The notes beneath the pieces are model-generated. The model did not search any database, was not told where the DNA came from, and saw only the letters and a program-made list of their open reading frames with translations. The position numbers were made by a program, and so were the translations under genes. Positions 52,232 through 64,000 of a DNA stretch of 64,000 nt are shown here, piece by piece. Within the stretch, counting starts at the first letter, position 1. The number at the start of each line of letters is the position of its first letter. Source of the stretch: Arachis hypogaea (Eukaryota; Streptophyta; Magnoliopsida; Fabales; Fabaceae); assembly GCF_003086295.3 (NCBI RefSeq), contig NW_027255454.1:605271-669270 (forward strand). Direction: 5' to 3'.

Positions 52232-53980
52232 ACAGTAGGTACATTTCTTCTCCTTGCTTTGTTTAAATTTCAATAAATTGGCATATGATCACATTCTAAG
52301 TTTGGTGTTGCCTTGCAACAAATTGTTTTCAATCCCGTTTGGATGATTGCATCAATTCTACATGAAGTGTCACGCTAAGATTCTAAGTTTGGTGTGCCAC
52401 TTAATTTTCTATGCAATGAATCCAGCAACATCACTTGTCTGCATAATCATATTGCCTTTTACAGTGTTATTTTTCTTCTTAGTTGGATAATTTTTGTTTT
52501 CTCTTTGTTTCATTTATTTACTTGTTTTCAATGCTTTCCTTCATTAACTGTTTCTGTTAATACATCACCAAGACATCCTTATTCATAACAGACTCTTCAT
52601 TTAGTGATTGTATTTAACATATAACAGTTTCTTTCGTCTAGTTTTAATTCAAATAAATTGACATATGGTTGCATTCTAACTTTGGTGTTGCTATGCAACA
52701 AAATTTGGTTCCAATTCTTACAAGATACTTGCATTAATTCCAAGTGAAAGTGTCACACTAAGTTTGGTGTGCCACTTATTCTTTATGCAAAGTATTATGC
52801 TTACCTTCTTAAGTTTGCAATCACAATGTCTCTGTCTCTTATGCCTTGATTATTATCTTTAATTTTGCTTGCTTGAAACACATGTACTACTAACATTCCT
52901 TGTGTAAGACATTCATGATCCATCTTAGCCCTATAGCCACGGTTCTAATTGTTGCTTGAGGATGAGCAAGCATTCTGAGTTTGGCAAGGGAAGGAGGAAG
53001 AATAGAGGAAAAAGGACAACAATAATGAAGATGAACTACAAGGTTGTAGAGTTCCTTTTTTTCCTCATTTGTTTCCAGCACTTAAATTGCATGATTGTCT
53101 TCATCCTTTCTGTTTACATGTGTGTATGAATAAAGCATAACTTGAATCTTGATTTGCAACATGGTGCTGTGTCATTATGATTACCAACTTGAGTTTTGTG
53201 AATTCAAAAGCAACAAAGTATCATGATCATAAACAAACAAGGCATTAAAGAAGAGTTTAGCATGTGCATACAAGTATTGGAAAGCTAGTATGATTAATTG
53301 TTGCTCAATTGCATTGGATTTTATTTAATTGAAGTTTTCATCTAGTACATTTTGTGAAATCTTTTGAAAATCATGAAAACCTTGAAGAAGCAAATACAAT
53401 TAAAGCAAGAAAAGTAAAAGGGAAAGAATGAGAAAGCTGAAGGCTCTGAGTACCAATGGCAATTTATTTGTTAAGTACTTGTGGTGTTTATGTATCAAGC
53501 CAAATGCTTGAAAACAAAACACTTAGAAGTCAAGGTTAGGCTCAAAGTGCAAAAGCACTCCCTCAAATCTCAAGGCTCTGAGCATCAATGATTAGAGAGT
53601 CAAGAAAAGAAAAGAAACAAATGAGCTTAATGAAGTCCTCTAATCAAATGCTTGTGGTGCTTATGTATCAAGTGGTAATACTTGAAAACAAAGCATTTAG
53701 AATCGTAGCTTTGTTATTAACTCATGGGGCAAAGCACCCAAAAGGAGAAGCTAATAAGAAAATCAAAAGCTTGTTTCAAGGAAGAAATATAAGAAAAAGA
53801 TTTCATAAATTGAGCTAGATGGAAGCATCAATCATTTACATTTCTTTTGTGATTGTAGCATGCTTAGAAAACTAGCTTACCATGAACATTGAGTTGCTAT
53901 TCTTCTTGCCTTGGATTGTCAATCTTTATTGCATGATTCTTTTCTTGCTTGGGGACAAGCAAGGTTTAAGTTTGGTGTTG
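52232..53980 (+). other. Element G 3' untranslated region
   Basis: Equivalent to 35093-36841 of F with the same paired motifs and the same lack of a coding region. Confidence 0.6.
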
Positions 53981-55721
53981 TGATGACATGTCACCATGTC
54001 ATGTTTTTCTATGCTTTTTCCTTTGTTTTCAATAGGTTTTATGCACTTTCTTGAGCCATAAGCAAGCCAATTGGGTAGATTTTCATGTTTCCTTTGATTT
54101 AATCAACCATGTATGAATTCATGCTATTTCATGAGGTTTTATGCTATAATTGTCACATATTATGAAAGAATGAATATCTCATGATTTTGAGCATAGCTTT
54201 GATGTGTTTGGTTGATTAATGATAGGTGAAGAAAGCTTGGAGAAAGGTTGAAGCAAGAAGGAATGGCTAGGAGGAAGAGAGGACAAAAAGTTTGAGCAAA
54301 CGTTTGCCTCAAACTTTAGCTCAAACTTTTGGATTAATTGAAAATGAACCAGGGAGCAAAAAGCTGGACCAAAAGTTTGCCTCAAACTTTTGTGCAAACT
54401 TTTGGGCAAAAAGCTGGAGCAAAAGTTAGCCTCAAACTTTTTGGCAAACTTTTGGCATCACAAAGCAACACCCTGGAGAGCAAAAGTTTGCGCCAACGTT
54501 AGCCTCTAACTTTTTGGCCAACGTTGGCGCATGAACAACACACCCTGGAGAGCAAAAGTTTGCGCCAACGTTAGCCTCTAACTTTTTGGCTAACGTTGGC
54601 GCCACAAGGCATACAAGGGGTATACTTCCAACAAGAATAACTTGAGCTACAGAGCTCCAAATGAGGTGATTCAAAAAGCAATGGAAAGTAGGAATCGAGA
54701 GCTTTCCAAGCATATATGGCACTGTATGGTGACACTAAAATTGAGGGAGAAAACTGCCCCGCAATGAGCATAAACGAACATGGTGGCAACCTGCAGTGAG
54801 GCCAACTGACCTCTGCACCTTCGACGGAGTATAACTCGAGCTGTAGAGCTCCAAATGATGTGCTCCCAACGGCATTGGAAAGTAGACATCCAGGGCTTTC
54901 CAACAATATATAATAGTATGGGGTGGACAATACGTTTGAGCCTCTAAAACTGGCGTTTTCGACCACGTTTGAGGCAAACTTTACCTCAAACGTTGGGCAC
55001 CAAAGCCAGCGACCTAGTCCTCTTCAAAGGAGCATAACTTGAGTTGTAGATGTCTAATTGAGGTGATTCCAATTGGGTTAGAAAGCTGACATTCAGAGCT
55101 TTCCAACCATATATAATAGTCTATAGTGGGCATAAAATTGGCAACGTTGACAAGAGGACAAAGTAGCGCCACATATATGTGCAAGGGGAGGCCAACGTTG
55201 GAGCAAAAGTTTGACCCCAAACTTTTACCCCAACGTTGGTATCAGCAAAAGAGGGTGGCTGATGTGAAAAGTTGGAGTAAAAGTTTGCCTCAAACTTTTA
55301 CTCAAACTTTTACTCAAGCTTTTAAGATTCACAACCCGGTTCACATTGGTTCTCTCTCCAACTCCAAGAGCAATCAACCAAGGCCTCTATCAACCCAATT
55401 CCATCAAGAGCAAGGGCCCAATTGACACCACTCAAAGGCACAAGAGATAGTTAGAATAGAAATTTCATTTTAATTGTAATTTGTTTTGAATTTCATTTTC
55501 ATTTTGTAAAAATGCCTATATAAGGCATCATTCTCATTTTAGAAAGTAAGCCCGGAATAGAGAGGAGGGGAGGCGAGCTCCACTAGGGAGCATTAGGAAT
55601 ACAGAACTCGCTCTCTTTAGTTTTTCTTTGTTTTGAATGTTGGGTTGAGAATTGAAGAAATTATGTTTCAATCTCAACTTGAGAATTCTCTCTGTTTTCC
55701 TCTTCTGCAAACTTTCAGTGA
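53981..55721 (+). repeat. Element G 3' LTR, first 1741 bp
   Basis: Same truncation point as F (AAACTTTCAGTGA then satellite). It shares the F 3' LTR variant TTCTATGC and has a private 1-bp deletion (TGGTGACAC near 54729). TATA box at 55516-55525. Confidence 0.9.
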
Positions 55722-56077
55722 ACGAGGGTCAGCACAACGTAAAAAAAAAAACTGGAGGAACCTGCCGAAGATGAGGCCATTACAGCCTGCCTTTAGGTGT
55801 CCTCCTCGAGATAGCGTCATTTAAAGAACGAGGGTCAGCACAACGTAAAAAAAATCTGAGAAAAAAACCAGAGCAGCCTGCCGAAGATGAGGCCATTACG
55901 GCTCGCCTTTAGGTGTCCTCCTTGAAATAGCGTCATTTAAAAAATGAGGGTCAGCACAATGTAAAAAAAAAACTGGGAAAAAAACTGGAGGAGCCTGCGG
56001 AAGATGAGGCCATTACGGCTCGCCTTTAGGTGTCCTCCTCCGGATAACGTCATTTAAAGAACGAGAGTCAGCACAAC

Positions 56078-56113
<36 letters not shown>

Positions 56114-59100
56114 GGGAAAAAATAACCCGAGGAGCCTGCCGAAGATGAGGCCATTACGGTTCGCCCTTACGTGTCCACCTCGACACATCGTCGTTTAAAG
56201 AATGAAGGTAAGCACAACGTAAAAAAAAATCCGAGAAAATAACCCTAAAAAAAACACCGGAGGAGCCTTCCGAAGATGAGGCCATTACGGCTCGCCCTTA
56301 GGTGTCCACCTCGAGATAGCGTCGTTTAAAGAACGAAGGTCAGCACAACGTAAAAAAAATAAAAAAATAAAAAAACTAGGAAAATAAACTGGAAAAAACC
56401 GGAAGAACCTACAGAAAATGAGGCCATTACAGCTCGCCTTTATGTGTCCTCCTCGAAATAGCGTCATTTAAAGATCGAAGGTCAGCACAACGTATAAAAA
56501 AAAACCGGGAAAAAAAACCCGAGGAGCCTGCCGAAGATGAGGCCATTACGGCTCGCCTTTAGGTGTCCTCCTTGAAATAGCGTCATTTAAAGAACGAGTG
56601 TCAGCACAACGTAAAAAAAAACCGGGAAAAAAAACCCGAGGAGCCTGCCGAAGATGAGGCCATTACAGCTCGCCGTTAGGTGTCCTCCTCGGGATAGCGT
56701 CATTTAAACAATGAAGGTCAGCACAACGTAAAAAAAATAAAAAAAATAAAAAAACCGGGAAAATAAAACGAAAAAAACCGGAGGAACCTACAGAAGATGA
56801 GGCTTTTACAGCTCGCCTTTAGGTGTCCTCCTCGAGATAGCGTCATTTAAAGAACGAGGGTCAGCATAACGTAAAAAAAAAATCCGAGAAAAAAACCGGA
56901 AAAAAAAACGGAGGAGCCTGCCGAAGATGAGGCCATTACGGCTCGCCTTTTGGTGTCCTCCTCGAAATAGCGTCATTTAAAGAACAAGGGTCAGCACAAC
57001 GTAAAAAAAAATCGGAAAAAAGGAAACCGGAGGAGCCTGCCGAAGATGTGGCCATTACGGCTCGCCATTAGGTGTCCTCCTCGAGATAGTGTCATTTAAA
57101 GAACGAGGGTCAGCACAACGTAAAAAAAAAAAAACTGGAAAAAAAAACCGAAGGAGCCTGCCGAAGATGTGGCCATTACGGCTCGCCTTTAGGTGTCCTC
57201 CTCGAGATAGCGTCGTTTAAAGAACGAAGGTCAGCACAACGTAAAAAAAATAAAAAAATAAAAAAACTGGGAAAATAAACTGGAAAAAACCGGAAGAACC
57301 TACAGAAGATGAGGCCATTACAGCTCGCCTTTATGTGTCCTCCTCGAAATAACGTCATTTAAGGAACGAGGGTTAGCACAACGTAAAAAAAAATAACCGG
57401 AAAAAAAAACTGGAGGAGCCTGCCAGAGATGTGGCCATTACGGCTCGCCTTTAGGTGTCCTCCTCGAGATAGTGTCATTTAAAGAACGAGGGTCAGCACA
57501 ACGTAAAAAAAATCGGGAAAAAAGGGGAAAAAACCGGAGGAACCTGCTGAAGATGAGGCCATTACAGCTCGCCTTTAGGTGTCTTCCTCGAGATAGCGTC
57601 ATTTAAAGAACGAGAGTCAGCACAACGTAAAAAAAATCCTAGAAAAAAACCGGAGGAGCTTGCCGAATATGAGGCCATTTCGGCTCGCCTTTAGGTGTCC
57701 ACCTCGAGATAGTGTCATATAAAGAACGAGGGTCAGCACAACATAAAAAAAAAACTGGAAAAAAAAACCGGGGGAGCCTGCCGAAGATGTGGCCATTACG
57801 GCTCGCCTTTAGGTGTCCTCCTCGAGATAGCGTCATTTAAAGAACGAAGGTCAGCACAACGTATAAAAAAAAACCGGAAAAAAAACCCGGGGAGCCTGCC
57901 GAAGATGAGGCCATTACGGCTCGCCATTAGGTGTCCTCCTTTAAATAGCGTCATTTAAAGAACGAGTGTCAGCACAACGTAAAAAAAAAAAACCGGAAAA
58001 AAAAAACCCGAGGAGCCTGCCGAAGATGAGGCCATTACAGCTCGCCGTTAGGTGTCCTCCTCGAGATAGTGTCATTTAAAGAACGAGGGTCAGCACAACG
58101 TAAAAAAAACTGGAAAAAAAAACCGGAGGAGCCTGCCGAAGATGTGGCCATTACGGCTCGCCTTTAGGTGTCCTCCTCGAGATAGTGTCATTTAAAGAAC
58201 GAGGGTCAGCACAACGTCAAAAAAAAATCGGGAAAAAAATCGGAAAAAACCGGAGGAACCTGCCGAAGATGAGGCCATTACGGCTCGCCTTTAGGTGTCC
58301 TCCTTGAAATAGCGTCATTTAAAGAACGAGGGTCAGCCCAACGTAAAAAAAAAACCGAGAAAAAAACCGGAGGAGCTTGCCGAAGATGAGGCCATTTCGG
58401 CTCGCCTTTAGGTGTCCTCCTTGAAATAGCGTCATTTAAGGATCGAGGGTCAGCACAACGTATAAAAAAAAAATCCCGAGGAGCCTGCCGAAGATGAGGC
58501 CAATACGGCTCTCCCTTAGGTGTCCTCCTTGAAATAGCATCATTTAAAGAACGAGTGTCAGCACAACGTAAAAAAAAAACCGGGAAAAAAAAACCTGAGG
58601 AGCCTGCCGAAGATGAGGCCATTACAGCTCGCCGTTAGGTGTCCTCCTTGGGATAGCGTCATTTAAACAATGAAGGTCAGCACAACGTAAAAAAAATAAA
58701 AAATAAAAAAAACCGGGAAAATAAAACGAAAAAAACCGGAGGAACCTATAGAAGATGAGGCTTTTACAGCTGGCCTTTAGGTGTCCTCCTCGAGATAGCG
58801 TCATTTAAAGAACGAGGGTCAGCACAACGTAAAAAAAAAATCCGAGAAAAAAACCGGAAAAAAAAAACGTTGGAGCCTGCCGAAGATGAGGCCATTACGG
58901 CTCGCCTTTTGTTGTCCTCCTCGAAATAGCGTCATTTAAAGAACGAGGGTCAGCACAACGTAAAAAAAAAACCGGAAAAAAAGAAACCTGAGGAGCCTGC
59001 CGAAGATGTGGCCATTACGGCTTGCCTTTAGTTGTCCTCCTCGAGATATTGTCATTTAAAGAACGAGGGTCAGCACAACGTAAAAAAGAAACTGAAAAAA

Positions 59101-60588
59101 AAAACGGAGGAGCCTGCCGAAGATGTGGCCATTACGGCTCGCCTTTAGGTGTCCTCCTCGAGATTGTGTCATTTAAAGAACGAGGGTCAGCACAACGTCA
59201 AAAAAAAATCGGGAAAAAAACCGGAAAAAACTGGAGGAACCTGCCGAAGATGAGGCCATTACGGCAAGCCCTTAGGTGTCCACCTCGAGATAGCGTCGTT
59301 TAAAGAACGAAGGTCAACACAACGTAAAAAAAATAAAAAAATAAAAAAAACTGGGAAAATAAACTGGAAAAAAACCGGAGGAACCTACAGAAGATGAGGC
59401 CATTACAGCTCGCCTTTTAGGTGTCCTCCTCGAAATAGCGTCATTTAAAAAATGAGGGTCAGCACAACGTAAAAAAAAAAAACGGAAAAAAAAATCGGAG
59501 TAGCCTGCCGTAGATGAGGCCATTACGGCTCGCCTTTAGGTGCCCTCCTCGAAATAGCGTCATTTAAAGAACGAGGGTCAGCACAACGTAAAAAAAAAAT
59601 CGAAAAAAAAACCGGAGGAGCCTGCCAAAGATGAGGCCATTACGGCTCGCCTTTAGGTGTCCTCCTCGGGATAGCATCATTTAAAGAACGAGGGTCAGCA
59701 CAACGTAAAAAAAAATCTGAGAAAAAAACCGGAAAAAAAAACGGAGGAGCCTGCCGAAGATGAGGCCATTACGGCTCGCCTTTTGGTGTCCTCCTCGAAA
59801 TAGCGTCATTTAAAGAACGAGGGTCAGCACAACGTAAAAAAAAAAACCCGAAAAAATAAAACCGGAGGAGCCTGCCGAAGATGTGGCCATTACGGCTCGC
59901 CTTTAGGTGTCCTCCTCGAGATAGTGTCATTTAAAGAACGAGGGTCAGCACAACGTAAAAAAAAAACTGGAAAAAAAAACCGGAGGAGCCTGCCGAAGAT
60001 GTGGCCATTACGGCTCGCCTTTAGGTGTCCTCCTCGAGATTGTGTCATTTAAAGAACGAGGGTCAGCACAACATCAAAAAAAAATCGGGAAAAAAACCGG
60101 AAAAAACTGGAGGAACCTGCCGAAGATGAGGCCATTACGGCAAGCCCTTAGGTGTCCACCTCGAGATAGCGTCGTTTAAAGAACGAAGGTCAACACAACG
60201 TAAAAAAATAAAAAAATAAAAAAACTGGGAAAATAAACCGGAAAAAAACTGGAGGAACCTACAGAAGATGAGGCCATTACAGCTCGCCTTTAGGTGTCCT
60301 CCTCGAAATAGCGTCATTTAAAAAACGAGGGTCAGCACAACGTAAAAAAAAAACGGAAAAAAAAATCGGAGTAGCCTGCCGAAGATGAGGCCATTACGGC
60401 TCGCCTTTAGGTGCCCTCCTCGAAATAGCGTCATTTAAAGAACGAGGGTCAGCACAACGTAAAAAAAAATCGAAAAAAAAACCGGAGGAGCCTGCCAAAG
60501 ATGAGGCCATTACGGCTCGCCTTTAGGTGTCCTCCTCGGGATAGCATCATTTAAAGAACGAGGGTCAGCACAACGTAAAAAAAAAACA

Positions 60589-60625
<37 letters not shown>

Positions 60626-63600
60626 CCAGGGAAAATAACCAGAAAAAAAAACCGGAGGAGCCTGCCGAAGATGAGGCCATTACGGCTCGCCCTTAGGTGT
60701 CCACCTCGAGATAGCGTCGTTTAAAGAACGAAGGTCAGCACAACGTAAAAAAAATAAAAAAATAAAAAAAACCGGGAAATTAAACCGGAAAAAACCGGAG
60801 GAACCTACAGAAGATGAGGCCATTACAGCTCGCCTTTAGGTGTCCTCCTCGAGATAGCGTCATTTAAAGAATGAGGGTCAGCACAACATAAAAAAAAACG
60901 GAGAAAAAAAACTGGAAAATAAAAAACCGGAGGAGCCTGCCGAAGATGAGGCTGTTACGGCTCGCCTTCAGGTGTCCTCCTTGAAATAGCATCATTTAAA
61001 GAACGAGGGTAAGCAAAACGTAAAAAAAAAAAACCTGAAAAAAAAAACCTGAGGAGCCTGCCGGAGATGTGGCCATTACGGCTTGCCTTTAGATGTCCTC
61101 CTCAAGATAGTGTCATTTAAAGAACGAGGGTAAACACAACGTAAAAAAAAATCGGGAAAAAAACCAGATAAACACCGGAGGAACCTGCCGAAGATGAGGC
61201 CATTACAGCCCGCCTTTAGGTGTCCTCCTTGAAATAGCGTCATTTAAAGAACGAGGGTCAGCCCAACGTAAAAAAAAAAATCCGAGAAAAAAATCGTAAA
61301 AAAAAACCGGAGGAACCTGCCGAAGATGAGGCCATTACAGCTCGCCTTTTGGTGTCCTCCTCGAGATAGCGTCATTTAAAGAACGAGGGTCAGCACAACA
61401 TAAAAAAAAAACCGGAAAAAATAACTGGAGGAGCCTGCCGAAGATGTGGCTATTACGGCTCGCCTTTAGTTGTCCTGCTCGAAATAGTGTCATTTAAAGA
61501 ACGAGGGTCAGCACAACGTATAAAAAAAAACCTGGAAAAAAAACCGGAGGAGCCTGCCGAAGATGAGGCCATTACGGCTCTCCTTTAGGTGTCCTCCTCG
61601 GGATAACGTCATTTAAATAACGAGGGTCAGCACAACGTAAAAAAAAAAACAGAAAAAAAAAACTCGAGGAGCCTGCCGAAGATGAGGCCATTACGGATCG
61701 CCTTTAGGTGTCCTCCTAGAAATAGCGTCATTTAAAGAACGAGTGTCAGCACAACGTAAAAAAAAAAAAAAAACCTGGAAAAATAAACCCGAGGAGCCTG
61801 CCAAAGATGAGGCCATTTCAAATCGCCTTTAGGTGTCCTCCTCGGGATAGCGTCATTTAAACAACGAAGGTCAACACAACGTAAAAAAAAAAACTGGGAA
61901 AAAAAACTAGAGGAGCCTGCCGAAGATGAGGCCATTACGGCTCGCCTTTAGGTGTCCTCCTTGAAATAGCGTCATCTAAAGAACGAGGGTCAGCACAACG
62001 TAAAACAAAATCCGAGAAAAAAACCGTAAAAAAAAAAACGGAGGAGCCTGCCGAAGATGAGGCCATTACAGCTCGCCCCTAGGTGTCCACCTCGAGATAG
62101 CTTCGTTTAAAGAACGAAGGTCAGCACAACGTAAAAAAAATAAAAAAAAAAAACTGGGAAAATAAACCGGAAAAAAAACAGAGGAACCTACAGAAGATGA
62201 GGCCATTACAGCTCGCCTTTAGGTGTCCTCCTCGAAATAGCGTCATTTAAAGAACAAGGGTCAGCACAACGTAAAAAAAAAAACCGGAAAAAAAAAACCG
62301 GTGGAGCCTGCCGAAGATGTGGCCATTAAGGCTCGCCTTTAGGTGTCCTCCTCGAGATAGTGTCATTTGAAGAACGAGGGCCAGCACAACGTAAAAAAAA
62401 ATCTGGAAAAAAACCGGAAAAAAACCAGAGGAACCTGCCGAAGATGAGAACATTACAGCTCGCCTTTAGGTGTCCTCCTCGAGATAGCGTCATTTAAAGA
62501 ACGAGGGTCAGCACAACGTAAAAAAAAAACTGAAAAAAAAACCCAAGGAGCCTGCCGAAGATGTGGCCATTACGGCTCGCCTTTAGGTGTCCTCCTCGAG
62601 ATAGTGTCATTTAAAGAACGAGGGTCAGCACAACGTAAAAAAAATCGGGAAAAAAGGGAAAAAAACCGGAGGAACCTGCCGAAGATGAGGCCATTACAGC
62701 TCGCCTTTAGGTGTCCTCCTCGAGATAGCGTCATTTAAAGAACGAGGGTCAGCACAACGTAAAAAAAATCCGAGAAAAAAATCCAGAGGAGCTTGCCGAA
62801 GATGAGGACATTTCGGCTCGCCTTTAGGTGTCCTCCTTGAAATAGCGTCATTTAAAGATCGAAGGTCAGCACAACGTATAAAAAAAAAACCGGGAAAAAA
62901 AACCCGAGGAGCCTGCCGAAGATGAGGCCATTACGGCTCGCCTTTAGGTGTCCTCCTTGAAATAGCGTCATTTAAAGAACGAGTGTCAGCACAACGTAAA
63001 AAAAAAACCGGGAAAAAAAACCCGGGGAGCCTGCCGAAGATGAGGCCATTACAGCTCGTCGTTAGGTGTCCTCCTCGGGATAGCGTCATTTAAACAATGA
63101 AGGTCAGCATAACGTAAAAAAAATAAAAAAAATAAAAAAACCGAGAAAATAAAACGAAAAAAATCGGAGGAACCTACAGAAGATGAGGCTTTTACAGCTC
63201 GCCTTTAGGTGTCCTCCTCGAGATAGCGTCATTTAAAGAACGAGGGTCAGCACAACGTAAAAAAAAAATCAGAGAAAAAAATCGGAAAAAAAAAACGGAG
63301 GAGTCTGCCGAAGATGAGGCCATTTCGGCTCGCCTTTTTGTGTCCTCCTCGAAATAGCGTCATTTAAAGAACGAGGGTCAGCACAACGTAAAAAAAAAAA
63401 CCGAAAAAAAGCAAACTGGAGGAGCCTGCCGAAGATGTGGCCATTACGGCTCGCCTTTAGGTGTCCTCCTCGAGATAGTGTCATTTAAAGAACGAGGGTC
63501 AGCACAACGTAAAAAAAAAAAACTGGAAAAAAAAACCGGAGGAGCCTGCCGAGGATGTGGCCATTACGGCTCGTCTTTAGGTGTCCTCCTCGAGATAGTG

Positions 63601-64000
63601 TCATTTAAAGAACGAGGGTCAGCACAACGTAAAAAAAATCCGAGGAAAAAACCAGAGCAGCCTGCCGAAGATGAGGCCATTACGGCTCGCCTTTAGGTGT
63701 CCTCCTCGGGATAACGTCATTTAAAGAACGAGGGTCAGCAGAACGTAAAAAAAAAAAAAAAAGGGAAAAAATATCCCGAGGAGCCTGCCGAGGATGAGGC
63801 CATTACGGTTCGCCCTTAGGTGTCCACCTCGACACAGCGTCGTTTAAAGAATGAAGGTCAGCACAACGTAAAAAAAAATCCAAGAAAAAAACCGTAAAAA
63901 AAAACACCGGAGGAGCCTGTCGAAGATGAGGCCATTACGGCTCGCCCTTAGGTGTCCACCTCGAGATAGCGTCGTTTAAAGAACGAAGGTCAGCACAACG
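55722..64000. repeat. Satellite array 3, about 68 monomers, continues beyond window
   Basis: Starts with the same monomer as array 2 but soon jumps to sequence equivalent to 39569 (offset 16215), so about 923 bp present in array 2 is absent. The offset changes again to about 14810 (58622 against 43812) and 15285 (61066 against 45781). Matching to array 2 ends near 61575; beyond that, monomers resemble other array 2 blocks (for example 62860-63300 with 56450-56960). No gene is seen. Confidence 0.95.

Larger units (their letters stand above)
48442..55721 (+). mobile_element. Non-autonomous LTR element G, tandem-duplicate copy of F
   Basis: Corresponds base for base to F (offset 17138, then 17139 after one inserted A), with roughly 0.3 percent substitutions by eye. 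It has the same satellite flank on the left and the same truncated 3' LTR to satellite join on the right. G was therefore copied with its surroundings, not by a new insertion. Confidence 0.92.

Noticed and set aside
27130..64000. Calling the satellite a functional centromere
   Set aside because: Nothing in the sequence alone shows CENH3 loading; tandem repeats with LTR insertions also occur in other heterochromatin.

Overview
The window is repeat-dense plant nuclear DNA, most likely from a legume and probably peanut (Arachis). The reasons are Ty3/gypsy LTR retrotransposons of the Athila/Tat type, each with a TGGCGCCGTTGCCGGGGA-type primer-binding site, and an element starting TGATGAGCGGATAATTTATA that I recognise as resembling the Arachis FIDEL/Feral family (from memory, not searched). 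I find no host protein-coding gene. Every long reading frame is either retrotransposon-derived or a by-product of LTR or satellite sequence. The setting looks like heterochromatin, possibly pericentromeric; that is inference.

Left part (1-27129) is a nest of LTR elements. Position 1-741 is the 3' end of a B-family LTR inserted in the 5' LTR of element A (742-7054, + strand). A sits inside a C-family LTR (7055-7292, continuing at 12817-14139). That LTR is split again by element B (7293-12811, - strand), which is complete, has a perfect 5-bp target duplication (GGAGC) and two LTRs that look identical. A FIDEL-like element D (14140-23921, + strand) follows, with a truncated 5' LTR, gag, a protease domain behind one in-frame stop, no reverse transcriptase or integrase, and a solo LTR (E, 19220-20696, target duplication CCCCA) inside it. 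A second C-family element lies on the - strand (23922-27129).

Right part (27130-64000) alternates a satellite with two copies of one non-autonomous element. The satellite has A-tract-tailed monomers of about 125 bp and fills 27130-31303, 38584-48441 and 55722-64000. Elements F (31304-38583) and G (48442-55721) carry an ORF homologous to that of A. Both have the same 3' LTR truncation joined to satellite at the same base, and the satellite around them also matches, so the pair arose by tandem duplication of a segment of about 17.1 kb. I place the breakpoints near 29280, 46430 and 61575.

How the pieces relate: none of the elements visible here could encode its own transposition. A, F and G encode only a coiled-coil gag-like protein, B encodes nothing recognisable, D has only gag and a broken protease, and the C copy has a gag remnant. 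They share a tRNA-type PBS, a conserved U5 block, 3'-UTR motifs and LTR modules, which suggests mobilisation in trans and extensive recombination among families. Each LTR family also carries its own array of interrupted palindromes, a common architecture built from different sequences.
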